Shown in pieces: positions 53,140 to 61,250 of a DNA stretch of 64,000 nt; within the stretch, counting starts at the first letter, position 1; each line of letters begins with the position of its first letter. Location: NCBI RefSeq assembly GCF_030812855.1, contig NZ_JAUSTK010000016.1, forward strand, positions 1 through 64,000, read 5' to 3'. Origin of the DNA: Paenibacillus wynnii. Lineage in GTDB: Bacteria; Bacillota; Bacilli; Paenibacillales; Paenibacillaceae. The notes under the pieces were generated by a model, which ran no database searches, had not been told where the DNA came from, and saw nothing but the letters and a program-made list of their open reading frames with translations. The translations under genes and the position numbers were made by a program.

Positions 53140-54236
53140 AATTGGATATTAAATCTAAGTATAATTATCAAGAAATGTGTGATGAGCTCGGAATTGATTA
53201 TGAATCTTTCCTGTCATTTATCCAAACAGGAGGGGGTAATTCACCCAGCCCTCTCAAGCCAGAAATAAAAGTCTTGCCTGCACTAGAACAATATACCGAA
53301 CACTTAAATGCATTGTTATCACATGAAAAAATCTCAATAAACACTTTCAAGACTTACACTAATTTTTTAGAGCGTTTTAAGTCTTATATAACAACTTCTT
53401 ATCCTGAACTTATGTTATTAGAATTAAACCAGGTGTTCTTTCTAGATTTTCTGAAAAGTGTTAAATCCAATAAAACAATCAATCATTCTAATAGAACATA
53501 TAACACGTATGCAGCAATCATTCGTGCTTTTCTAAATTTCTGTTATTATAAAGATCTCACTCATAAAGAATACAAAAAAAACTTCACTTTCAAGCCAGTA
53601 AACTTGAAGCCTAGATACTTAAAAGATGATCAAGTTACAGCCTTCCTCAAAGAGGTTTTGCAAACAACTTACGGATACCTTTATCATGCTATTTTTAGTT
53701 TTTTACTTGGTACCGGCTGTCGGGTTAGTGAAGTACCAAAACTTCGCGTCTGTGATTTTGATATTATTAACAACATTGTTCATATAAAAGGTGGGAAGGG
53801 AGGAAAAGACCGATACATTCCCATCTATGATGAAGTTAAGAAAATCATCCTTGACTATCTCAACTTAACTGGTGTAAGTGAGTGGAGTCCCAGACTAACA
53901 GGCTATTTATTTAGTAGAGATGATGGCACGGAACGTAAGAAATCTATTGGCATAAGAAGTATTGAACGAATGGTAAAAGTAGTAAGCAATAAGCTTAAAT
54001 TCGAAGAAAATTACACCGTTCATAGTTGGAGACATACATTCGCAGTAAGATGTTTGCTTGCTAATATGAAGATTGAGTATTTAAGTCAAATAATGGGCCA
54101 TACATCACCCGAAACAACGTTCATATATCTTCAACTTTTACCAAAGGATTTACAGCAACACGTCACAGACAAATATCCCTTTGCTTTTGAGAAACTATTA
54201 GTTTCTGCTTTTGGGATAGAAGATGATGTGCTATGA
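53136..54236 (+). CDS. Tyrosine recombinase, second of a trio
   Basis: A 366-residue protein with core motifs GTGCRVSEVPKLR, HSWRHTFAV and MGHTSPETTFIYLQ (nucleophile Tyr). It overlaps both neighbours by 4 bp (ATGA). Three adjoining, overlapping tyrosine recombinases define the recombinase-in-trio (RIT) elements, whose mechanism is little understood. Confidence 0.92.
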   Translation: MKLDIKSKYNYQEMCDELGIDYESFLSFIQTGGGNSPSPLKPEIKVLPALEQYTEHLNALLSHEKISINTFKTYTNFLERFKSYITTSYPELMLLELNQVFFLDFLKSVKSNKTINHSNRTYNTYAAIIRAFLNFCYYKDLTHKEYKKNFTFKPVNLKPRYLKDDQVTAFLKEVLQTTYGYLYHAIFSFLLGTGCRVSEVPKLRVCDFDIINNIVHIKGGKGGKDRYIPIYDEVKKIILDYLNLTGVSEWSPRLTGYLFSRDDGTERKKSIGIRSIERMVKVVSNKLKFEENYTVHSWRHTFAVRCLLANMKIEYLSQIMGHTSPETTFIYLQLLPKDLQQHVTDKYPFAFEKLLVSAFGIEDDVL

Positions 54237-55198
54237 AAAGTCTATATCAAGAAATTGAGTCTTTCCTTAACATCACGACTTATACAATTAGGACTTATAA
54301 TACCCATCGTCGAAACCTTCAAGACTTCTGTAGTTATTTGTCAAATCTTAAAAGCATTCCAATCCCAGAAGTTCATTTACTCAATATATATAGTTTGCGG
54401 GATGCTAAAGGTAATTTGATACGTATTATGCCAGTTGATTATAAAATCATAGATAATTACATGGTGACAAAACAAGACTGTTCATATAATCAGCTTTTAC
54501 GTTTAACATATTCTCTTGGCAGTTTTTTTAGATATCTTGATAGTAATTATATGTTTCCTAATCCAATGAGACTGATTACTTTTAATATTAAAGACATGAA
54601 GCCCAACAAAAGACCAGTTAACACATTATCAAGAAGAGATGTTTTAAAGTTCTTCCATACGTTAATATCAACTAGCACGTTTTATGTTAGAGACCTAACA
54701 CTGTTCAGTATCCTGTTTGGAACTGGTTGTCGAATAACTGAGATTCTCACGCTGAGAGTACGGCATATTGATTTTGACTATGAATTTATTACTCTTGAAA
54801 AGACTAAAAATAGAAAGACGCGAGTCGTTCCCCTACGTCATGGAATGGGTAATGTATTAAAGTGGTATTGTGAAGACCAAGTGTTAGGAATTAATGACTA
54901 TTTATTCAAGAACAATATGGGCCGGCCAATGCAATATAATAACGCAAGAAAGCTTTTTAAGAGATATTTAAAGATGGCAGACATACCGGAAAATCATCTT
55001 CATATTCTTCGTCATACCTTCGCTACACATTTATTCGAAGCTGGAAGTGAAATGCCCCTGATTCGACAGCTGTTGGGACAAGCAGGCGAGGCAACTACAT
55101 TCGGTTATGTGCATCCGAATTATATTAGAAACTATGGTCTAAAAAATACAAACAATAAACAGTTATATGCATTACTAGAAAGTTATCTTGAGATCTAG
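54233..55198 (+). CDS. Tyrosine recombinase, third of a trio
   Basis: A 321-residue protein with GTGCRITEILTLR, HILRHTFATHLFEAG and LGQAGEATTFGYVHPN (Tyr). All catalytic residues appear present. It ends the trio; the order and sizes (334, 366, 321) fit RIT elements and not Tn554, whose three genes differ strongly in size. No cargo gene is enclosed, as is usual for RIT elements. Confidence 0.92.
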   Translation: MKSLYQEIESFLNITTYTIRTYNTHRRNLQDFCSYLSNLKSIPIPEVHLLNIYSLRDAKGNLIRIMPVDYKIIDNYMVTKQDCSYNQLLRLTYSLGSFFRYLDSNYMFPNPMRLITFNIKDMKPNKRPVNTLSRRDVLKFFHTLISTSTFYVRDLTLFSILFGTGCRITEILTLRVRHIDFDYEFITLEKTKNRKTRVVPLRHGMGNVLKWYCEDQVLGINDYLFKNNMGRPMQYNNARKLFKRYLKMADIPENHLHILRHTFATHLFEAGSEMPLIRQLLGQAGEATTFGYVHPNYIRNYGLKNTNNKQLYALLESYLEI

Positions 55199-55404
55199 TT
55201 ATTTTTAGTTTATCACCAACAACAATTAGCTCCGCGGCAATAGTCATGCGGTTCTCACCAAGACGAACACTCCGCAATGTCAACGTGATGCACCCAGCTC
55301 ATCCCAAATGTCTTGTACGGTCGATCATGAATTAAGTATCAAAAGAAAAAGGTATGAACTGAACATTGATTTTTTATGATTTCCTTCAACTTTGACCAAA
55401 TGAG
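55199..55404. other. Short junction after the recombinase trio
   Basis: About 200 bp. A minus-strand frame with VRLGENRMTIAAEL suggests a small coding relic, unassigned. No terminal inverted repeat of the trio element was identified. Confidence 0.3.
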
Positions 55405-55426
55405 AAGCTGACCACTTGGTCAGCTT
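55405..55426 (-). terminator. Perfect hairpin at the end of the helicase gene
   Basis: AAGCTGACCA (55405-55414) and TGGTCAGCTT (55417-55426) form a 10-bp perfect stem that contains the stop codon of the helicase-nuclease gene. The following U-content is modest. Confidence 0.6.
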
Positions 55427-58400
55427 TTCACCTTCAACTTTTCCACATGTTGACGTACTTTATCAAGCTCACCAGAACGATTTTTCCACCAGTTACGGCT
55501 CCATATCCGATGTATTGTCCATCCGTGACTTTCTAAGAATTTCTGCCTGTAATAGTCCCGTTCCCGTGCTACCTTTGAGGAGTGAAACATAGCCCCGTCA
55601 CACTCAACCCCAAGGATGTAACGTTCATTGTTATTCGGGTGTATGATCCCTAAATCAATTCGATATCCTGAGAGACCTACTTGTGTATCAACTGAATAAT
55701 CAAGATCCAACAACCCTTCGTATACTTCATATTCAAAGGGACTATCGAATACAAGATCACTCCGCCCATTCACAGCATTACCGTCCAATAAACCATTTAG
55801 AATTCGGCGCACTTGTTCTTGATCTCCGTCAGATACAGCCTTACCGTATTCTAAATAGCGCTTAAAGAGTCGTACACCCGATGCATATGTCTCTGCCCGA
55901 TTCCATTCCCGTGGATCAAAAGAACATATGATGTGGATTTTTTTCTTAGCCCGGGTTACTGCAACGTTCAAGCGATTTTCGCCTGCCCCTTGGGATAAAG
56001 GTCCAAAATTGCTAACCATTCGCCCTTCCTCGTTTTTGGCATAAGCTACAGAAAAGAAAATAATATCCCTTTCGTCCCCTTGAACATTATCGATATTTTT
56101 TACAAACAGCCCTACATACTCATCCCCGTTTCTACGACTTTTTGCTTCTTCTATCAGGACTTGAACCTCAGGATCTTTTCTTCCCTCTTCCTCCAGCACT
56201 TCATAGATTGCATCCGTTTGAGGACTGTTAAATGTGATGATACCAATTGTTGGTCTCGACTCATCATTTTTCAAAGTATCAATCACCAGTTCTACTATCA
56301 TTTCTGCTTCTTTTCGGTTTTGGTTATTAACCCACTTTCCCTCTACTTGATGAAAACTTATTGGCCTTCCTTCTGGACGGTGGGCAGATGGAGCAATCTC
56401 CATTCGGCAACCGTAAAAAGCATAATTAGAGAAGTTAATTAACGCATCATTTTGGGAACGATAGTGCCACGTAAGCCAAATATCAGCAAAATATAGTTTA
56501 CTCCATTCCAGCAAACTTTGGGCTTTATCCGCACGTTCCTGAAGGGCAGCCTCTTCCTCCTCGCCTTCTTCTTCTTCTGAAGAATTCTTAAAATAATCGC
56601 TAGGCGGAAGTTGTTTTTCATCTCCGGCAACAACCACTTGCTTAGCCCGGTATAAGGTTGGTATAGCATTTTCAACGGAACATTGAGATGCTTCATCGAA
56701 AACAACCAAGTCAAATAAACCAGAAGTCATTGGAAAAATAGTAGAAACCGTCTCAGGGGTACAAAGCCAGCATGGAATCAGCTTTAACATATCATCGGAA
56801 TAGGCCGAAAATATCTGTCGAAGTGTTAATTGCTTCCGTTTCTTCTGAGCTTCTCGCTTCAAGTTGGATTTTGCACTAATTCCTATTTCGTTCGCCTTTA
56901 CACCTAATCGCTGATTGATCCAACCTGGTACCGCTTTACGCTTTTCTTTATGCAGTTTAATATAACGGGACCTGTTTCGCTCAAAGATTTCCGTCGATAC
57001 GTCTTTAACATGTGGCTCCTGTTCTTCGATTTGGAGAAGCCAAGCGTGCAAGAAACTATTTTCTATAAGATTAATCCAACTATCCTCTTGAGAAGGCATT
57101 TTGTCCTTACATCTCTGTAGGAGCTTAGTATTCAAATCATCCGTTTCTGCCTTCAATTGATCTAATCTGCACATACTATCAAATTGTTCCAGTGTTTTTA
57201 CCATCTCATTAAACAAAGAAACGCTCATAGTACCCATTTTGAAGTCTTTCGAAATATTAATTATTTCTTTTTCACCGAGATACTTATTCAAGATTTCTAA
57301 AGCACTAATTAAAGAAGCAGTCAGCTCTCCTAACTGGATAGCTGAATTCAATTTATTCTCAAATTCATCCTTGAAAGATGAATTCGTTATTGGAGTAACC
57401 CACTGCGGAAATCTTTCTGAAGTTTCTAGATATGCACTCAAGAATTCAATAGCCTGCTGCTTCTCCAATCGCCACGTTTCCCAATCCTGGACATTGACTG
57501 ACAGTGGTATGTCCTCCAGTACTGAGTGATGGATAGCTTTTTGCTTAACTTCTTCCATAGATAAGTAAAGATCCAGTTGAGATTGCAATGTCATTGGACT
57601 AATGCCCCGCTCAGAAGCAACTGCTTCTACTTCACGGTGTGTTCTCCGCCATTTCGTCGAGAAAACTCTTGTCCATTTTGTCTGGTAAAATCTATAGATT
57701 TTTATTTTTTCAACCATTAAGCGAGCTTCCTCTACAGAATATCCTTGAACTGGCATATTATCTGTAGCCCACGTACGTATCATCCTATCAAGCTCGCTAA
57801 ACGTATTACGTACGGCCCGAAAATCCGGTTTTTCCTGTTTCCAATACATAGCTACCTTAATATTATAGCTAGGCATTTCTTTGTGTAATTTTTTTAAAAT
57901 ACTAAGGTGTTTCACATGATCTTCAGGGACAGTTGCAAACTTTTCTCGAGCTTGAATGTCATGTGCTTTATTGATGTTATCGATAATATTGGTAAGTAAA
58001 GTATGAAGTTCGTATTGGTGATCAGTTGAAAAGCTGGCAAAGCTCTTTCTGTTAGACCAAGGGTAGTCATTTCGATCATATTTTTCCATTAGTTCAATGA
58101 TTGTTTCAAGCTCAACTTTTCGTCTTTGCAAGTTCGTATATGTAACACTCGATATTAAATCCTTTACAGACATAATCAAACGGTCATCCCATATGGCTTT
58201 GGAATAAACCTGATGAAGTGTCCTTCCAAAAGGCCGCTCTTGATGTAATGAACTAGCGACAGCATTCAATTTAGTGGCCAAGGTATACATTTCGTCCGAT
58301 ATCTGCTCATGTTCGTTGCCATTCCCCAATAGAGTGCTATTTTCAAAAATAGACAATAATGTAGCATAAGCAGTGTTACGATCTTTCATTGAATCTCGAA

Positions 58401-59487
58401 GCAATGCTGCGTGTCGATTTAAATTCAGACTACTCAACCGATTGTAAACAACTTCGAGAGCAACCGGTTTTTGACAGACAACCAATACCTTTTGTCCTCG
58501 TGCCAACCGATCTGCTACCAAGTTGGCAATCACTTGTGATTTGCCGGTTCCAGGTGGACCATGAACAATAAGTCCTTGTCTGTTTTGAGATGCTACAACA
58601 GCTGCCTCTTGACTTGCATCCGTATCGAGAACAAAAAAAGTCTCCTTTTCGTGGACGAGATTTAACACTTCATTGTCCACTTCCTCCAAATCGCTTTCAT
58701 TAGCATTCCCACCCAGCATAGTAGATAAAATTCCTTCATTAGGTGGATTCTGCATTAAGTGGTCGTAATCTTGCAGCAGAGGACTTGTACTTTGCCTAAA
58801 CTTCCCCATAACCATAAATGGTTTTAAAACAAAACCAGATCCATACTTTGGGATATCGTCCTTACGCATATCTGGAAATGGAAGTATTTTAGTATCATTA
58901 TCCCACTTTATGCTCACTCTATTTTCTTCCAAAAAGCTTATTATCTTATCTAAAAGTTCTCGAGGTTTACATGTTTCTAGTTCTGTAGAAAGCTGAGATA
59001 GATCCACATTGCAAAAGCGTCGCAAAGCTAATTGCAGGGAATGATTAAAGAATGGGACTTCTTCCTCCTCCCATTCCAAAGCCCAGTGAAGACTATTACG
59101 AACTTTCAGCCTCACAAGTTTAGCCGGATACAAGAGGATAGGAGATCGAATATAAAAATCTGGATTCACATAGCCTTCGAGAAATCCGTAGGCCACATGA
59201 AAAACGTTAGCTCCTGTTTCTTGCTCTATCAAATCAATTTCTCGTTTGAGACTTGTCAAAGAGCGGCTGTGATTACTCCACATGTCATCAATCGATGAGA
59301 CAGGCATTAGGAATATTCTCTCTTCTTGAAGACGATCCAATATCATAAAGCCTTGATTGTCTGGGGAATTAGTAAAGTGAAACCCATCAAAATGATTTTT
59401 TTTATGTAATTTCATGAGACGAAGACTTGCGTTTTTTGCAGTAAGATCGGTTAGTCGATCCTGAAATTTTTTTAAAAAATCTTGCAA
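55420..59487 (-). CDS. DUF4011-type SF1 helicase fused to a Vsr/MTES_1575-like nuclease
   Basis: A 1355-residue protein. The N-terminus (~1-250) resembles DUF4011-type regions. Walker A is GPPGTGKS (310-317); after a ~500-residue helical insert come Walker B VVFDEASQC, GDEKQLPPSD and further SF1 (AAA_11/AAA_12, Upf1-like) motifs (DNVQGDERDIIFFSV, NVAVTRAKKKI). The C-terminal ~110 residues form a Vsr/MTES_1575 endonuclease-like domain (RIDLGI, GVECDGAMFH, RQKFLESHGW). Proteins with this order have been reported as single-gene antiphage systems. The start is a TTG with AAAGGGG 9 bp upstream. It stands alone next to the recombinase trio, which fits a defence island. Confidence 0.88.
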   Translation of the reverse strand: MQDFLKKFQDRLTDLTAKNASLRLMKLHKKNHFDGFHFTNSPDNQGFMILDRLQEERIFLMPVSSIDDMWSNHSRSLTSLKREIDLIEQETGANVFHVAYGFLEGYVNPDFYIRSPILLYPAKLVRLKVRNSLHWALEWEEEEVPFFNHSLQLALRRFCNVDLSQLSTELETCKPRELLDKIISFLEENRVSIKWDNDTKILPFPDMRKDDIPKYGSGFVLKPFMVMGKFRQSTSPLLQDYDHLMQNPPNEGILSTMLGGNANESDLEEVDNEVLNLVHEKETFFVLDTDASQEAAVVASQNRQGLIVHGPPGTGKSQVIANLVADRLARGQKVLVVCQKPVALEVVYNRLSSLNLNRHAALLRDSMKDRNTAYATLLSIFENSTLLGNGNEHEQISDEMYTLATKLNAVASSLHQERPFGRTLHQVYSKAIWDDRLIMSVKDLISSVTYTNLQRRKVELETIIELMEKYDRNDYPWSNRKSFASFSTDHQYELHTLLTNIIDNINKAHDIQAREKFATVPEDHVKHLSILKKLHKEMPSYNIKVAMYWKQEKPDFRAVRNTFSELDRMIRTWATDNMPVQGYSVEEARLMVEKIKIYRFYQTKWTRVFSTKWRRTHREVEAVASERGISPMTLQSQLDLYLSMEEVKQKAIHHSVLEDIPLSVNVQDWETWRLEKQQAIEFLSAYLETSERFPQWVTPITNSSFKDEFENKLNSAIQLGELTASLISALEILNKYLGEKEIINISKDFKMGTMSVSLFNEMVKTLEQFDSMCRLDQLKAETDDLNTKLLQRCKDKMPSQEDSWINLIENSFLHAWLLQIEEQEPHVKDVSTEIFERNRSRYIKLHKEKRKAVPGWINQRLGVKANEIGISAKSNLKREAQKKRKQLTLRQIFSAYSDDMLKLIPCWLCTPETVSTIFPMTSGLFDLVVFDEASQCSVENAIPTLYRAKQVVVAGDEKQLPPSDYFKNSSEEEEGEEEEAALQERADKAQSLLEWSKLYFADIWLTWHYRSQNDALINFSNYAFYGCRMEIAPSAHRPEGRPISFHQVEGKWVNNQNRKEAEMIVELVIDTLKNDESRPTIGIITFNSPQTDAIYEVLEEEGRKDPEVQVLIEEAKSRRNGDEYVGLFVKNIDNVQGDERDIIFFSVAYAKNEEGRMVSNFGPLSQGAGENRLNVAVTRAKKKIHIICSFDPREWNRAETYASGVRLFKRYLEYGKAVSDGDQEQVRRILNGLLDGNAVNGRSDLVFDSPFEYEVYEGLLDLDYSVDTQVGLSGYRIDLGIIHPNNNERYILGVECDGAMFHSSKVARERDYYRQKFLESHGWTIHRIWSRNWWKNRSGELDKVRQHVEKLKVKS

Positions 59488-59786
59488 GTGGAAAGGCCCC
59501 TTTCTATTTCTAATAATCTATGCTGATCTTTCATTTGATTCATTCAAGTAGGACTTAAGGATTATTAATTAAACACATTTATTGTATACCAAATGGAAGA
59601 ATTTTTCTTTATAAGTTACTACATCTATTCTTGCCACCATAATCGCTAAATCAGCCTACTCTGATAAGCTATTATAAAAAGTGGATATTATAGAAAAACT
59701 CATAGTAAATTTTACCTAGCACTGATAGACTGAAAAATGTATTTTATTATCAGTTTAGGAGGAGAAACGTTAACGGATTTCACGCG
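59488..59786. other. Intergenic region between divergent genes
   Basis: About 300 bp with promoters for the helicase gene and the lipoprotein gene. Strongly AT-rich; no other gene recognised. Confidence 0.4.
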
Positions 59787-59792
59787 AAGGAG

Positions 59793-59818
59793 GTATCGCT
59801 TTGGGCTGTAAGCGATAC
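59793..59818 (+). promoter_or_regulatory. Hairpin over the start of a leader ORF
   Basis: GTATCGCTT (59793-59801) pairs perfectly with AAGCGATAC (59810-59818). The stem begins right after AAGGAGG (59787-59793) and includes the first base of the leader ORF's TTG start, so it could control its translation. Confidence 0.55.
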
Positions 59819-59863
59819 GAATATGACTTGATCATTTTGGGGGCACAACATGAAGATAAGTAG
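59801..59863 (+). CDS. 20-residue leader ORF overlapping the lipoprotein start
   Basis: A TTG start 7 bp after AAGGAGG opens a frame for MGCKRYEYDLIILGAQHEDK and stop. It overlaps the first 14 bp of the lipoprotein gene in another frame. The ribosome binding site is stronger than that of the lipoprotein, so translation may be coupled. Whether the peptide is functional or only regulatory is unknown. Confidence 0.5.
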   Translation: MGCKRYEYDLIILGAQHEDK

Positions 59864-60491
59864 ATGGATTGTTGGCCTGTTGGTGATTTTCCTGCTAGCA
59901 GGCTGTGTTTCACAGAACAAATACGACATGTTAGAAAAAGAGAAATCTGACCTTTCCTCAAAATTTACTACGGCAACGGCAGATTTGAACATTGCAAAGA
60001 AAAAGTCGGACGAACAGGCAAAAGAACTTGCCGAACTCAACCAACTTCGGACAGAAAATGAGCAGTTGAAAGAGAAACTGGATTTGTATCGGAAGCAAGC
60101 TAATCCCGGCGTAGACACGAGCCAGTATAATACGACCGTCGAGGAAGAATACATCAACAACTTGATTCAGGTCTACGAATTCAAGGCGAAGTATTTCGAT
60201 TCTCTACTCGATGGGAAGGTACCTGGCGTCACGTTTAAAATCAAGAACAAGGGAAACAAAACCCTCTCTGAGATTGAAGTAACTGTCTATTTCAAAGACG
60301 CAAACGGTAACAATATCGCTGAGGAATCATATCTTCCGGTAAACGATATGGATTTTGATTACAAGGAACTGAAACCGAATTACACATTCCAACTTGACAG
60401 TGACCATTTTTATACTTCCAAAACAGTCCCGAAAGAGTGGAAAGCCGGTAATGCCGAAATCAAGGTGACACAGATCAAGTTCAAAGACTAG
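59850..60491 (+). CDS. Lipoprotein with coiled coil and beta domain
   Basis: A 213-residue protein. The signal peptide ends in the lipobox LLAGC, followed by a coiled coil (~25-85, KSDEQAKELAELNQLRTENEQLKEKL) and a C-terminal beta domain (~110-213, VTFKIKNKGNKTLSEIEVTVYFKD) of the kind that extends FxLD/NTF-like surface proteins. GGGGG lies 6 bp before the ATG. It is exported and membrane-anchored. Function unknown. Confidence 0.85.
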   Translation: MKISRWIVGLLVIFLLAGCVSQNKYDMLEKEKSDLSSKFTTATADLNIAKKKSDEQAKELAELNQLRTENEQLKEKLDLYRKQANPGVDTSQYNTTVEEEYINNLIQVYEFKAKYFDSLLDGKVPGVTFKIKNKGNKTLSEIEVTVYFKDANGNNIAEESYLPVNDMDFDYKELKPNYTFQLDSDHFYTSKTVPKEWKAGNAEIKVTQIKFKD

Positions 60492-60499
60492 TAAGATAA

Positions 60500-60534
60500 A
60501 TAAGGCCGCGGATCGAAATTCCGTGGCCTTATTG
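60500..60534 (+). terminator. Terminator of the lipoprotein gene
   Basis: AATAAGGCCGCGGA and TCCGTGGCCTTATT pair around a TCGAAAT loop, followed by a modest T-run. It starts 9 bp after the stop. Confidence 0.8.
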
Positions 60535-61250
60535 TCTATTTTGATTTGTATGTAGTTTCAATTGTTTTGCATTATATTCAATAGTATATGGCATTAAATA
60601 AATTACCGTACGTGCGCAATAAAACGGCCGCTTTACAGGGCTCATAGTCCTTTTATTGTATGGACAAGCACCTAGAAGTGCATGCACGGGAAATAGTATA
60701 AACTTATTAGTTACTCCGTTCCAGCACACCAGCTCATAATAAGTACTCTAGTTGGTATAATTATGGCCTGACTTATGGTTTCGACATTAACGAATTTAAG
60801 CCTCTCCACAATTAACCTTATCTATTCCGAAGCCAACCCACCGTGGAAACTGCCTGTCACGTGTTTTTTCTGGTAATACGAACTTTCCTGCACGATTGAA
60901 TAAACCTGATTTTTTACCATTAAGCGACGCTTTGGCCCGTCCTTCCGAAAATGTTGATAATTCCTAATTCTTAGGGCTTCTCACCTACTTCATCTAGCAG
61001 GAATACAGTATTTTTATCAAAAGAATAGGATCTATTGTATCCCGTTCCTATATGGTCTCCCTTCACCAAAAAAAGTATGTCCTGATCTAGGTTGCCTGCA
61101 CCCAGCTCTGATAAATGGCCCCAATGCTGAAGGAGGTTTTTTTCTCAAGTACAATGGTACCCATCATGCCAGCGTCGATCTGTTTTGGATCCTGAATACC
61201 TTCTATTTGCTGGGGAAAAATTCTGGGTATCTTATCCCCGAAGATATGAG
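60535..61250. other. Long non-coding stretch with a sigK-like promoter motif
   Basis: About 700 bp without a convincing gene. It holds the motif described at 60655-60682 and some AT-rich sequence. Short minus-strand frames here have no ribosome binding site. A plus-strand piece near 61090-61240 has fragments of protein-like sequence but no intact frame. Confidence 0.4.
60655..60682 (-). promoter_or_regulatory. Sigma-E-like promoter motif related to the sigK promoter
   Basis: On the minus strand CATACAAT (60655-60662) and GCACTTC (just above 60675) recur as in the sigK promoter, including the shared CTTCTAGG block between them, but the spacer is 12 bp and not 14. The flanking GGGCTCATAGTC also resembles the sigK leader. 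No gene follows it, so it seems to be a stray copy of the sigK 5' region. Confidence 0.45.

Noticed and set aside
52135..55198. Tn554-type transposon as the identity of the recombinase trio
   Set aside because: Tn554 genes have very unequal sizes and a small non-recombinase third protein; here all three are full tyrosine recombinases.
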